NCBI GenBank assembly: GCA_964567785.1
Contig: CAZMOK010000008.1
Location: forward strand, 1-64,000
From: CAZMOK01 sp964567785
Lineage (GTDB): Bacteria > Bacteroidota > Bacteroidia > Bacteroidales > JAGOPY01
Reading direction: 5' to 3'
Length of the DNA stretch: 64,000 nucleotides
This document shows positions 41,394-50,537 of the stretch, one piece after another (positions within the stretch are counted from its first letter, which is position 1; the number at the start of each line of letters is the position of its first letter). The translations under genes were made by a program, and so were the position numbers. The notes below the pieces were generated by a model. The model did no database searches, was not told the origin of the DNA, and saw only the letters and a program-made list of their open reading frames with translations.

Positions 41394-44237
41394 ATGAATG
41401 ATCCTTTTCTTGAAAAGCTTGCTGAACATGTAGTTGAAAAATACGCAGACTCCCTGCCTGAAACCTGTATTGTCCTTCCCAACCGCCGGTCGGGACTGTT
41501 TTTCAGGAAATTTCTCGGCAAAAAGGCGGGAAAAAGCATCATAGCACCGCTCATTCTGTCTATAGAAGACTTCATGTTCAACTCCTCGGGCTTCAATAAA
41601 GCGGAACCCCTTACCCTGCTGCTTGAGCTTTACCAGGCATATAAAGCTTCATCAAAAGAGGAAATCAGGCCCCTCGATCAGTTTCCCGGCATGGGCAAAT
41701 CGATCCTGAATGATTTCAACGAGATAGACCTGTACCTTGTCGATGCTGATGCCATCTTCACACACCTGAGCGATATCAAGGCCATGTCGCTCTGGAGCCC
41801 ATCGGATGATTCGCTGACGGATTTCCAGAAAAAATACCTGGACTTTTACAGGTCGCAGGCCGAAATTTACCGGGAGTTCAACAAAAGGCTTGATTCCCTT
41901 GGGCTGGCCTATGAGGGAAAAGCTTACCGCATGGCGTTAGCTAACTATAATGGTTACCTGGAAGATAACAGGATAAAGAATGTGGTCTTCGTCGGTCTGA
42001 ACGCCCTTTCTAAAGCAGAAGAGCAGGTGATAAAAGAGCTGAAAGGCATGGGCATGGCAGAAGTTTTCTGGGATGCCGACAGCTACTACCTTGAAAACAA
42101 AGACCATGAAGCCGGAAGGTTCCTCCGCCGCCATTTCGGGACCTGGAGCAGTGGAAACCGTAACTGGATCACCGATGGACTTGTGAAGGATGAAAAAAAA
42201 GTTGAGATATCGGGTATCCCCCGCAATGTCACACAGGTGAAATATGCAGGTGAAATTCTGCGAAAGCTTAGCAGCGAAGATCCCTCGATGGACAATACGG
42301 CCGTTGTATTGTCGGACGAGAAACTTCTTGTGCCGCTCCTCAACAGCATTCCTGAAGCAATTGGCGAGATGAACATCACTATGGGCTACCCGCTGAAGTT
42401 CACCCCTTGCTACAGTTTTTTCAAGGCCGCCCTGCTGCTGCATGAGAACCCCGACGGTTCCCCGCGTTCATCATTCTACTCACCTGACCTGCTCAGGCTG
42501 ATCAGGCACCCATACTTCCACTATCTTTTCAGTCACAGTAAGGAAGACAATGAAAGAAAGATACTGGCATCGGGCAATAAGGCGATCATGCGATCAAACA
42601 AGCTGAATTACAGCCCTGCCGACCTGAAGGAGCTGTTTCCTGCAAAAAATGAGCAAACCGGAGAAGCCGTAGCGCTTCTTTTTTCAGCGTGGAAGTCACC
42701 GGCCGGACTGCTCGAAAAGCTGACACATCTCATCAATGTGCTGAAGGAGATCTTTCTCTCGTCAAATGACAAAGGCAGGGAGCTAGAGGTTGAGTACCTC
42801 TATCATTTTGCCCGTATCGTAAACAAGCTCAGCGATGCGCTTCCCCAATATCCCGACATCGACAAGATCAAACTAATAAGGAAATTATTGCTCCAGGCAG
42901 CCGAAACAACCTCTATCCCATTTTACGGTGAACCGCTGAAGGGACTTCAGATCATGGGGATGCTCGAAACGCGTACCATCGACTTTGAGAACCTGGTCAT
43001 CCTTTCAGTGAATGAAAACATCCTTCCCTCGGGTAAGACCTACAATTCTTTCATCCCCCTGGAAATAAAAATACACTATGGGATACCCACCTACCGGGAT
43101 AAAGATGCCGTTTACGCCTATCACTTTTACCGTTTGCTGCAGCGTGCCAAAAACATCCATATAATTTACAATACCGAGCAGGACGAATTCGGCAAAGGCG
43201 AAAAAAGCCGTTTCCTCACCCAGTTGCAGCTTGAGTTGCAACAAAAAAATCCAAAGGCCAATCTAACGGAAAAGGTAATCAGCATCCCTCCGCCGGTCAG
43301 GCCCCTGAAAAAAGAGATAACGATCCCGAAAACGGATGTAATAATTGAAAAGATCAGGCAAAAGGCAGTAAAGGGATTTTCCCCTTCTTCCCTCCAGTCG
43401 TACATAAACTGCTCTCTCCAGTTTTACTTTAATTACATTGCCGGCCTGAGGGAGGAGGATGAGATCGAAGAGACGATACAAAGCAAGACGCTGGGCGATG
43501 TTGTGCATAACTCCCTCAAACTGTTCTACGAAAAATTCAGGGGCAGGCAAGTGGATATTGCATCACTCGATCCGGATGAAGAGAGGATCGATGAGATCAT
43601 CGGGCAGTCATTCAGTGAAAAATTCAGGGAAGGGGAAACAGAAGAAGGGCTTAACCTGCTCATCTCAAAGCTGGCCAGGGCCTATTTCAGGAATTATCTC
43701 CGGTTCGAGAAAAAGTCACTGAGGGAAAAACCTTCTTTGAGCATAACGGTTGTCAGGCTTGAAGATACGCTTTCTCATTTTCTTGAAGTAAACACAGGAA
43801 AAGGGAATGAAACCGTGAAAGTGGGCGGGCAGGTCGACCGGGTGGATATCAGGAACAAGAGATACCAGGTTATTGATTACAAGACCGGTTATGTGGAGTC
43901 GAAGGACCTGAAAGCAAACGAGCTTGAGCCGATCTTCGAAGATCCTAAATACAGATATCCCTTCCAGCTTATGGTGTATGCCTGGGCAATGTCAAAAATG
44001 GAAAATATCAAACCTGAAGACATCGATGCAGGGATCTTTTCTATGCGAAAGCCAAGCAACGGAATAATGCAACTGAACCTGGCAGGAGGGCTTACAGAAG
44101 ATTCATCAGGAAAATTTGAAGAAGGGCTCAAAAAGCTGATCGGGGAACTATTTGATAACTCTGTGCCTTTCACACAGGCTGAAGATCCCGACAGGTGCAA
44201 GTGGTGCCCTTATAAAGAGATCTGCAACCGGCTGTGA
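41394..44237 (+). CDS. AddB-like PD-(D/E)XK nuclease with iron-sulfur cluster
   Basis: 947 residues from ATG at 41394; the open frame includes two extra codons but these overlap the MurU stop. The N-terminal two thirds are inactivated-helicase-like, with early motif VLPNRRSGLFFRKFL. The C-terminal nuclease has QSYINCSLQFYFNYI, then GGQVDRVDIRNKRYQVIDYKTG (catalytic Asp and Lys) and the closing CKWCPYKEIC; together four cysteines for a 4Fe-4S cluster. In AddAB this subunit trims the 5' strand at double-strand breaks. The partner UvrD-type helicase is not in the window. It follows the MurU-like gene by 2 bases and ends 1 base before the convergent amr gene. Confidence 0.9.
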   Translation: MNDPFLEKLAEHVVEKYADSLPETCIVLPNRRSGLFFRKFLGKKAGKSIIAPLILSIEDFMFNSSGFNKAEPLTLLLELYQAYKASSKEEIRPLDQFPGMGKSILNDFNEIDLYLVDADAIFTHLSDIKAMSLWSPSDDSLTDFQKKYLDFYRSQAEIYREFNKRLDSLGLAYEGKAYRMALANYNGYLEDNRIKNVVFVGLNALSKAEEQVIKELKGMGMAEVFWDADSYYLENKDHEAGRFLRRHFGTWSSGNRNWITDGLVKDEKKVEISGIPRNVTQVKYAGEILRKLSSEDPSMDNTAVVLSDEKLLVPLLNSIPEAIGEMNITMGYPLKFTPCYSFFKAALLLHENPDGSPRSSFYSPDLLRLIRHPYFHYLFSHSKEDNERKILASGNKAIMRSNKLNYSPADLKELFPAKNEQTGEAVALLFSAWKSPAGLLEKLTHLINVLKEIFLSSNDKGRELEVEYLYHFARIVNKLSDALPQYPDIDKIKLIRKLLLQAAETTSIPFYGEPLKGLQIMGMLETRTIDFENLVILSVNENILPSGKTYNSFIPLEIKIHYGIPTYRDKDAVYAYHFYRLLQRAKNIHIIYNTEQDEFGKGEKSRFLTQLQLELQQKNPKANLTEKVISIPPPVRPLKKEITIPKTDVIIEKIRQKAVKGFSPSSLQSYINCSLQFYFNYIAGLREEDEIEETIQSKTLGDVVHNSLKLFYEKFRGRQVDIASLDPDEERIDEIIGQSFSEKFREGETEEGLNLLISKLARAYFRNYLRFEKKSLREKPSLSITVVRLEDTLSHFLEVNTGKGNETVKVGGQVDRVDIRNKRYQVIDYKTGYVESKDLKANELEPIFEDPKYRYPFQLMVYAWAMSKMENIKPEDIDAGIFSMRKPSNGIMQLNLAGGLTEDSSGKFEEGLKKLIGELFDNSVPFTQAEDPDRCKWCPYKEICNRL

Positions 44238-44238
44238 A

Positions 44239-45735
44239 TCAATGCTTTTTCTCACTAAAAACAAACGCCTCGTAGGTATATATCTCTGCATCCTTCCATC
44301 CTTCCCATCCTATCCTTGCCTTGTCCCTGGCACAATGTCCGAGGAATTCATCAATACCCCACTTTTGCTCGGTAGCTACCTGTGGCAGGAGAGTACCTGA
44401 CGAATATCCTTTTTTGACGTATATACCGTGCCTGCCCAGCTCGATCTCTTCCACATTGTCAATTTTCTTCATCGGCGAAAGCACAGATATTTCAATATCG
44501 ATCTCATCCAGCTCTTCGATCTTTACCCTTGGAAAACGATAGTCCTGGGTTGCAGCGGCAATGGCCATATTCTGGACAGTTCCGTAAAGGGGTTTATCAG
44601 GGTTGAACCTGCCGATGCATCCCCTGAGCTTGCCTTCCTTACGAAGGGTGACAAAGGCGCCGTATTTGCTTTCCAGGCCTGCGCTGAGTTCTGTAGTGTC
44701 AACATCCGGTCGTACACCTTGTTCAAGATATACCTCTATGGTTCGACGGGCAAGGCTCAGAAGTTCTTCCTGGTCTTCACTGCTGAGGCTGAACTTTTTT
44801 TTTTCACCTGGCCCCGTCACGGCTATGGCATGATAGCCCACCACCCTGAATTTGTCGCCATACATTTCGGCATCACCAGAGTTTTTGTACTGGATCTCAT
44901 GATAATCATATTGATCATTTCCTTCGGTAAGGTACATGAGGGTAAGCACTGAAGTCCATCCGCAGATACTCGTTGCCAGGTTGGGAATGTTTTTTTTGCG
45001 GTTCTTTTCGATGGCCGAAAGGAACTTCTTCGGATCACCGCTCACGATAGCCTTTGCTGTAACTGCATCTACCTCTACAGCATCTTCATATGAGGGGTAA
45101 TGGGAGAAATCGGTGCTGATGACGAAAAGGTTGTTGCTGTTGAAATAGGGCTTTAAGGCTTTGGCAATGTCGCGGCAGGTTCCGGGATCCTGCGTCCCAA
45201 GCACGATGGGCACTATGCGGATGTCATCCCCGAGCCTGTGTTGCAGGAACGGAAGTTGTACTTCGAGGCTGTGCTCGTGGAGATGGGCATCGCGCCTGTA
45301 GGTAAAAACCTTGTTGTCTTCCACCAGGTCGCGGGATAAGGGCTGGTTTACATTGACCTTTCCCAGCGGGGTTATGTAATCACCCACATTGTAGATGGAT
45401 GCTCCGTTGAACGAGATGTGATGGCTCGATGCCAGAATGAAAATATTATCGTAAGTCCTTCCGGCATCTACCTGGTTAAAGGCTGAAGCTGCCACTTCGC
45501 CCGAAAAGACATATCCGGCATGAGGTGCCAGCACTGCAACAACATTATCGAGCCTTCCGGGTTCGGCGTTCCTGAACAATTTATCCAGTTGACTATTGAG
45601 CTGATCAGGGCTGTTTGGATAAAACTGACCGGCAACTGCCGGATTACGATCTGCACTTTCATTTTCCTGCCCGAAAGAGGCACCTGAGAAAAAAGTCATT
45701 AGAAGAACCATGGTCAATCCTTTAAGGAGTTTCAT
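44239..45735 (-). CDS. amrBA: AmmeMemoRadiSam AmrB-AmrA fusion (Memo + AMMECR1), secreted
   Basis: 498 residues. A signal peptide (1-22, ending GASFGQ) is followed by a Memo domain (about 30-300) with VLAPHAGYVFSG, ASSHHISFNG and VISTDFSHY, the places of the metal-binding residues of the LigB/Memo fold, then an AMMECR1 domain (about 310-498) with the signature GKLRGCIGRF. The fusion and the neighbouring radical SAM gene identify the AmmeMemoRadiSam system, whose reaction is unknown. The signal peptide places it outside the cytosol, unlike usual members. Promoter TAAATTTG at 45780-45787. It diverges from the spermidine-synthase-like and radical SAM genes. Confidence 0.9.
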   Translation of the reverse strand: MKLLKGLTMVLLMTFFSGASFGQENESADRNPAVAGQFYPNSPDQLNSQLDKLFRNAEPGRLDNVVAVLAPHAGYVFSGEVAASAFNQVDAGRTYDNIFILASSHHISFNGASIYNVGDYITPLGKVNVNQPLSRDLVEDNKVFTYRRDAHLHEHSLEVQLPFLQHRLGDDIRIVPIVLGTQDPGTCRDIAKALKPYFNSNNLFVISTDFSHYPSYEDAVEVDAVTAKAIVSGDPKKFLSAIEKNRKKNIPNLATSICGWTSVLTLMYLTEGNDQYDYHEIQYKNSGDAEMYGDKFRVVGYHAIAVTGPGEKKKFSLSSEDQEELLSLARRTIEVYLEQGVRPDVDTTELSAGLESKYGAFVTLRKEGKLRGCIGRFNPDKPLYGTVQNMAIAAATQDYRFPRVKIEELDEIDIEISVLSPMKKIDNVEEIELGRHGIYVKKGYSSGTLLPQVATEQKWGIDEFLGHCARDKARIGWEGWKDAEIYTYEAFVFSEKKH

Positions 45736-45779
45736 AAATTGAATACTTTAGTACAAAAGACCTTTTATGCAACCTTTAA

Positions 45780-45787
45780 CAAATTTA
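45780..45787 (-). promoter_or_regulatory. TAnnTTTG promoter element of amrBA
   Basis: TAAATTTG on the minus strand in the 56-base gap between the divergent genes, 44 bases before the amrBA start codon. No matching plus-strand element is seen. Confidence 0.6.
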
Positions 45788-45791
45788 CGAA

Positions 45792-47936
45792 ATGAAAGGC
45801 GAAATTAAAAGGGGATTGATCTATTCACTGGTTGCGCTGGGCATCTCTTCTGTTACCCTCCAGGTGTTGCTGATGAGGGAATTGCTTGCCTATACGGGAG
45901 GGAATGAGCTTGTAATAGGCATATACCTTTCATTCTGGATGCTTTACACAGGACTTGGATCCTTCCTTGGAAGGTATTTTAAGGTGAATGTTGAAAAACT
46001 TGTTCCCCTCTTTCAGTTCATCCTGCTTGCAGTATCAGTCATTGCCTATTTATCGATACCCCTGTTACGGATCCAGCACGGCGATTTCATTTCGGTAATA
46101 GGGGTCACTGACCTGATACTTCTCACGCTGCTGGTGCTGCTCTTGCCCTGCCTTGTCCTGGGGATGCTCTTTCCTTTTATTTCAGGGGCGCTCTATGAAA
46201 AGGGTACCGGTAAGGTTTCCTCATATTCCTATGGATTTGAAGCAGCAGGAAATATTGTGGGCGGTATCCTTATTGTTGTTCTTTTACTGATATTCATGGA
46301 TAACCGCTCTGCCTGGATCTTCCTGATAGCTGTCAATATACCTGCCATAATACAATCATCGGGCTATCTGAACGGCAGGTATTACCGGTTAATTCTCATT
46401 GCTTTTTCACTGGGGCTTTTAGCGCTATGGGCTTCAACAGATATTGAGGCACGCTTTGAGAAAAGATTCCTTGCCGGCAAGGAGTTGCTGGCCTCTGCCG
46501 ACACCCCTTACGGCAGATTGGTAGCTACAGGCTCAGGTGAACAGGTGAATTTTTTTGAAAACTCCTCTCCATTGTTTTCCACCGGAGATATTGTTCCGGT
46601 CGAAGAACCTGTCCACCTCGGGATGAGCTTTGTGCCTGATCCGCAGAACATCCTTGTAGTGGCAAGCGGGAATCCCGGTTTCATCGATGAACTTATGAAG
46701 TACAAACCCGGCAAGATCGATTATGTAACAGCTGATCCATGGGCTTTCAGAGTGATTGGTGAGGTTATCGATATCCCCGAAGCCGATGTCCTGGACCTGG
46801 TCTTCACCGACCCGCTCATCTTCCTCAGAGATCCCGGCAAGAGCTACGACGTTATCCTTGTTCTGACGCCACCGCCTTCCACAGCGGCCGCCAACCGTTA
46901 TTATACAACCGGCTTTTACGATCTCTGCCGCAGTCACCTTGAAGATGAAGGCTTACTGCTCACCTCTCTTCCCGGTGGCGGTAATTACCTGAACGAAGCC
47001 GACCTGCAACTGCACTCTCTCATTTATTCAACTATGGACCAGACTTTCAGTGCCGTTGAAATTGTTTCGCTTAACAATAACTACTTCATTGCCGGGAACA
47101 GGGAAATAACCCCCGATCTTTTCAGGCATCATCAATTGCTCGAAGGGAAAAACGATTATTATAACAAGGATTATCTTCAACCCGATCTCACAGCATTCCG
47201 CAGCGAGCAGCTTGCATCCCAGCTTGATCCCGAAACAGATGTCAACAGCACACTTTTTCCAAGGGGTTACTATATCCAGCTCAGGAGCTGGCTATCGCTC
47301 TTCGGGTTCAGGATGGATTATTTTCTGTACCCCTTTTTGTTCCTTCTGCTGTTATTCCTGATATTTCTGAAGCCGGTACAGATTGGGATATTTACCGGCG
47401 GTTTCACCGTCTCTGCCATGCAGTTCCTGCTGATGATCTCCTTCCAGTCGCTTTACGGGGATATTTATCTTGCGGTTGCCCTCTTCATTGCTGTTTTCAT
47501 GGGAGGTCTCAGCCTGGGCTCCCTGGTATTCGGGAAACTGGTCAAAGATGTCAGGATGCGTCACCTGCTGCTCAACCAGCTATGGCTGCTGGTATCAGTG
47601 CTTGCCCTGCCCCTGATGGCCTGGTCGGTGTCAACCTCTCAAGGGGCCTCTGCCGTGCTGGTTTATTCAGGATTCGGCTTGCTCACCCTTATCCCGGGAT
47701 TCCTCATGGGGGTTCACTTTGGACTTGGTTCGGTGCTGACTCCGGGGACAGTCAGGGGGATATCATCGGGTAACTACGCCGCCGACCTTGCCGGCTCGGC
47801 CCTGGGTGCTTTCATTGTCTCTCTTTTTGTGTTTCCGCTTTTCGGGATCTTCAGCAGCAGTTATTTGCTTGCGGGCTTCAATTTACTGGTGATCATAATT
47901 ATGCTGTCACGCAGTAAAATTGTAACTTTACATTAA
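45792..47936 (+). CDS. Membrane protein with spermidine-synthase-like domain
   Basis: 714 residues. N-terminal seven or so membrane segments (to about 215), a Rossmann-like soluble middle (about 215-500), then further membrane segments to the C-terminus. The middle matches polyamine aminopropyltransferases by fold: ILVVASGNPGFIDELM in place of GGGDG, and PPPSTAAANRYYTTGFYDL near the end. The catalytic aspartate before that (normally in LPDP-type motif) reads LTPPP, and the glycine-rich motif is degenerate, so aminopropyl transfer is unlikely. It precedes the amr radical SAM gene by 12 bases. It may provide membrane placement for that system. Confidence 0.8.
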   Translation: MKGEIKRGLIYSLVALGISSVTLQVLLMRELLAYTGGNELVIGIYLSFWMLYTGLGSFLGRYFKVNVEKLVPLFQFILLAVSVIAYLSIPLLRIQHGDFISVIGVTDLILLTLLVLLLPCLVLGMLFPFISGALYEKGTGKVSSYSYGFEAAGNIVGGILIVVLLLIFMDNRSAWIFLIAVNIPAIIQSSGYLNGRYYRLILIAFSLGLLALWASTDIEARFEKRFLAGKELLASADTPYGRLVATGSGEQVNFFENSSPLFSTGDIVPVEEPVHLGMSFVPDPQNILVVASGNPGFIDELMKYKPGKIDYVTADPWAFRVIGEVIDIPEADVLDLVFTDPLIFLRDPGKSYDVILVLTPPPSTAAANRYYTTGFYDLCRSHLEDEGLLLTSLPGGGNYLNEADLQLHSLIYSTMDQTFSAVEIVSLNNNYFIAGNREITPDLFRHHQLLEGKNDYYNKDYLQPDLTAFRSEQLASQLDPETDVNSTLFPRGYYIQLRSWLSLFGFRMDYFLYPFLFLLLLFLIFLKPVQIGIFTGGFTVSAMQFLLMISFQSLYGDIYLAVALFIAVFMGGLSLGSLVFGKLVKDVRMRHLLLNQLWLLVSVLALPLMAWSVSTSQGASAVLVYSGFGLLTLIPGFLMGVHFGLGSVLTPGTVRGISSGNYAADLAGSALGAFIVSLFVFPLFGIFSSSYLLAGFNLLVIIIMLSRSKIVTLH

Positions 47937-47948
47937 ACCGCACAGCTT

Positions 47949-49112
47949 ATGGGCAACAGGATTTCGAAACGGGATTTTTTGAGGCAGGGGCTTACCTGTG
48001 CATGTGGTTTGGCCCTTACAGGGCCGCTGTTTAAAGCAATGGCAGGATTGCCCGGCGGAAACGGTCTGTCCGGTCTCGCCCCACCAACGAAGGACCTTTG
48101 GAAATGGAGCAGGGAGGCAATCCATTACATTAGCACCCCGCGGGGTATAAAATGCAAACTATGCCCACAGGCCTGCGATATTGAAGAGGGGGAAACCGGC
48201 GATTGCCGCACCCGGACTAATGTTGATGGTAAACTCTACACCATTGCCTACGGCAATCCCTGCGCAGTCCATGTTGACCCGATAGAGAAAAAGCCGCTTT
48301 ATCATTTCCTTCCTTCATCAAGATCTTACTCCATTGCAACCGCCGGTTGCAACCTTGCCTGCCTGAACTGCCAGAACTGGCAGATATCGCAATCAAGTCC
48401 CAAAGAGACCAGGAATTACGACCTTATGCCCGGAAAAGTGGTGGAAGAGGCCGTTGAAAACAATTGCAAATCGATTGCTTACACCTACTCCGACCCGGTC
48501 GCCTTTTACGAATACACACTCGACACTGCAAAGCTTGCCCGACTGCAGGGCATAAAGAACCTGATGATCTCGGCCGGGTACATCAACGAGCAACCCCTGC
48601 GCGAGCTTGCAGGATATATCGACGGGGCCAACATCGACCTGAAAAGCTTCAACGACGAAACCTATGAAATGCTTAACGCCGGCACCCTGGAGCCGATACT
48701 GAACACACTCAGGATACTGAAGGAAGAAGGTGTATGGCTTGAGATCACCAACCTCGTAGTCCCTTCCTGGACCGATGATATGGAAATGATACGGAGAATG
48801 TGCGGCTGGCTGGCAGAAGAAGGTTTTGTGGATTCACCCCTGCATTTCAGCAGGTTCCATCCCACCTATAAACTGAAGAACCTGCCTCCTACTCCGCTTT
48901 CCGCACTGGAAGAAGCAGCAGGGATTGCCCGTGAAGAAGGCATCAATTATGTATATATCGGGAATGTCCCTTCACACAACTCTGAAAACACCCTTTGCCC
49001 CGGCTGCGGTAAAGCTGTTATAGAAAGAAGAGGATTCTTTATCAAAAGCTTCAACATAAAAAATGGAGCCTGCATGGATTGCGGCACAAAGATCCCGGGA
49101 GTTTGGGAATGA
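47949..49112 (+). CDS. amrS: AmmeMemoRadiSam radical SAM enzyme AmrS with Tat-like leader
   Basis: 387 residues. The leader NRISKRDFLRQGLTCACG resembles a Tat signal with KR in place of RR, followed by a modestly hydrophobic stretch. The radical SAM cluster motif is C134-x3-C138-x2-C141 (TAGCNLACLNCQNW). Before it are C69, C72, C76, C86 (CKLCPQAC ... GDC), and at the end CPGCG and CMDCG, so there are extra metal sites. It is PflA-like in the SAM domain. With AmrB-AmrA it forms the AmmeMemoRadiSam system. Function unknown; a substrate may be a periplasmic protein if export is real. Transcription with the preceding membrane protein gene is likely. Confidence 0.9.
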   Translation: MGNRISKRDFLRQGLTCACGLALTGPLFKAMAGLPGGNGLSGLAPPTKDLWKWSREAIHYISTPRGIKCKLCPQACDIEEGETGDCRTRTNVDGKLYTIAYGNPCAVHVDPIEKKPLYHFLPSSRSYSIATAGCNLACLNCQNWQISQSSPKETRNYDLMPGKVVEEAVENNCKSIAYTYSDPVAFYEYTLDTAKLARLQGIKNLMISAGYINEQPLRELAGYIDGANIDLKSFNDETYEMLNAGTLEPILNTLRILKEEGVWLEITNLVVPSWTDDMEMIRRMCGWLAEEGFVDSPLHFSRFHPTYKLKNLPPTPLSALEEAAGIAREEGINYVYIGNVPSHNSENTLCPGCGKAVIERRGFFIKSFNIKNGACMDCGTKIPGVWE

Positions 49113-49152
49113 ACTACTGAACCCCATTGTCAACTTCTTACCAGTTAATTAC

Positions 49153-49160
49153 TATTTTTG
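49153..49160 (+). promoter_or_regulatory. TAnnTTTG promoter element of purB
   Basis: TATTTTTG, 17 bases before the purB start codon at 49178; this makes the longer upstream reading frame (from 49127) unlikely. Confidence 0.7.
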
Positions 49161-49177
49161 AAACAAATTCAATAGCG

Positions 49178-50530
49178 ATGGACAGTTCACCGATAAATGC
49201 CATCTCGCCGGTCGACGGCAGGTACCGTAAGCAAACAGAAAGCCTTTCTTATTACTTGTCAGAAGCGGCCCTTATCAATTACAGGGTCTATGTGGAGGTT
49301 GAATATTTTATAGCCCTCTGCGAACTGCCCCTGCCGCAGTTGAAAGACTTTGACCGGGAGAAATATGATGACCTGCGGGAAATATACAGGGATTTTTCTT
49401 CTTCGCAGGCTCTGGAAGTCAAAAAGATAGAAAAGGTGACCAACCACGATGTGAAGGCGGTGGAATATTACCTCAAGAAGAAATTCGATAAGCTGGGACT
49501 GGAAAAGTACAAAGAGTTCATCCATTTCGGGCTGACCTCGCAGGACATAAACAACACAGCCCTTCCATACACCGTGAAACTGGCGTATGAAGAGGTTATG
49601 GATCCCTCCCTCGGCGAGGTGATTAAAATACTCACTGCAAAAGCAAAAGAATGGAAAAAAGTCCCGATGCTTGCCAAAACACATGGTCAGCCGGCAAGCC
49701 CAACAATTATGGGCAAGGAGATCTATGTTTTTGTGGAAAGGCTCAATAACCAGTTGGCCCTTCTCCAAAAAGTACCCTTCACTGCTAAATTCGGAGGGGC
49801 CACAGGAAATTTCAATGCCCATCACGTAGCATACCCCGAAGTGGACTGGGTAACATTCGGGAATGACTTCATCAGCTCGGCCCTCGGAATGAAAAGGCAG
49901 CAAACGACAACCCAGATCGAGCATTACGACAATCTTGCCGCACTGTTCGACAACCTGAAAAGGATCAACACCATATTTATCGATCTCAGCCGCGATATAT
50001 GGTCATACATTTCGATGGATTATTTCAAGCAACAGATCAAAGAGGGTGAAGTGGGTTCTTCCACGATGCCCCATAAGGTCAATCCGATAGATTTTGAGAA
50101 TGCGGAAGGTAATTTTGGGGTGGCAAATGCGATATTCGAGCACCTTTCTGCAAAACTGCCTATATCGAGGCTACAGCGTGACCTTACAGATTCCACCGTA
50201 ACCAGGAACATCGGGGTTCCTTTCGGGCACATGCTCATCGGGTTAAAATCGTTGATAAAAGGCCTCAATAAGCTGATCCTCAATGAGGAGAAAGTAAAGC
50301 AGGATCTCGACGGGAACTGGGCGGTTGTGGCGGAAGCCATCCAGACCATCCTCAGGCGTGAGAACTATGCCAATCCTTATGAAGAGCTCAAGAAACTGAC
50401 CCGTTCCAACAAGAAGATCGACAAAGAGGCAATTCACCGGTTCATCGATACGTTAAAGGTACCTTCCGATGTAAAGGAGGAGCTTAAAAAGATCACACCA
50501 CATAATTACACCGGAATCAAACTGATCTGA
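49178..50530 (+). CDS. purB: Adenylosuccinate lyase PurB
   Basis: 450 residues from ATG at 49178. Family motifs are AISPVDGRYR, the TSQDINNTA and GQPASPTIMGKE regions, and the signature GSSTMPHKVNPIDFEN carrying the catalytic serine loop. It cleaves SAICAR and adenylosuccinate in purine synthesis, releasing fumarate; cytosolic tetramer. The ABC transporter gene follows by 7 bases and may be cotranscribed. Confidence 0.97.
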   Translation: MDSSPINAISPVDGRYRKQTESLSYYLSEAALINYRVYVEVEYFIALCELPLPQLKDFDREKYDDLREIYRDFSSSQALEVKKIEKVTNHDVKAVEYYLKKKFDKLGLEKYKEFIHFGLTSQDINNTALPYTVKLAYEEVMDPSLGEVIKILTAKAKEWKKVPMLAKTHGQPASPTIMGKEIYVFVERLNNQLALLQKVPFTAKFGGATGNFNAHHVAYPEVDWVTFGNDFISSALGMKRQQTTTQIEHYDNLAALFDNLKRINTIFIDLSRDIWSYISMDYFKQQIKEGEVGSSTMPHKVNPIDFENAEGNFGVANAIFEHLSAKLPISRLQRDLTDSTVTRNIGVPFGHMLIGLKSLIKGLNKLILNEEKVKQDLDGNWAVVAEAIQTILRRENYANPYEELKKLTRSNKKIDKEAIHRFIDTLKVPSDVKEELKKITPHNYTGIKLI

Positions 50531-50537
50531 TAACCTG

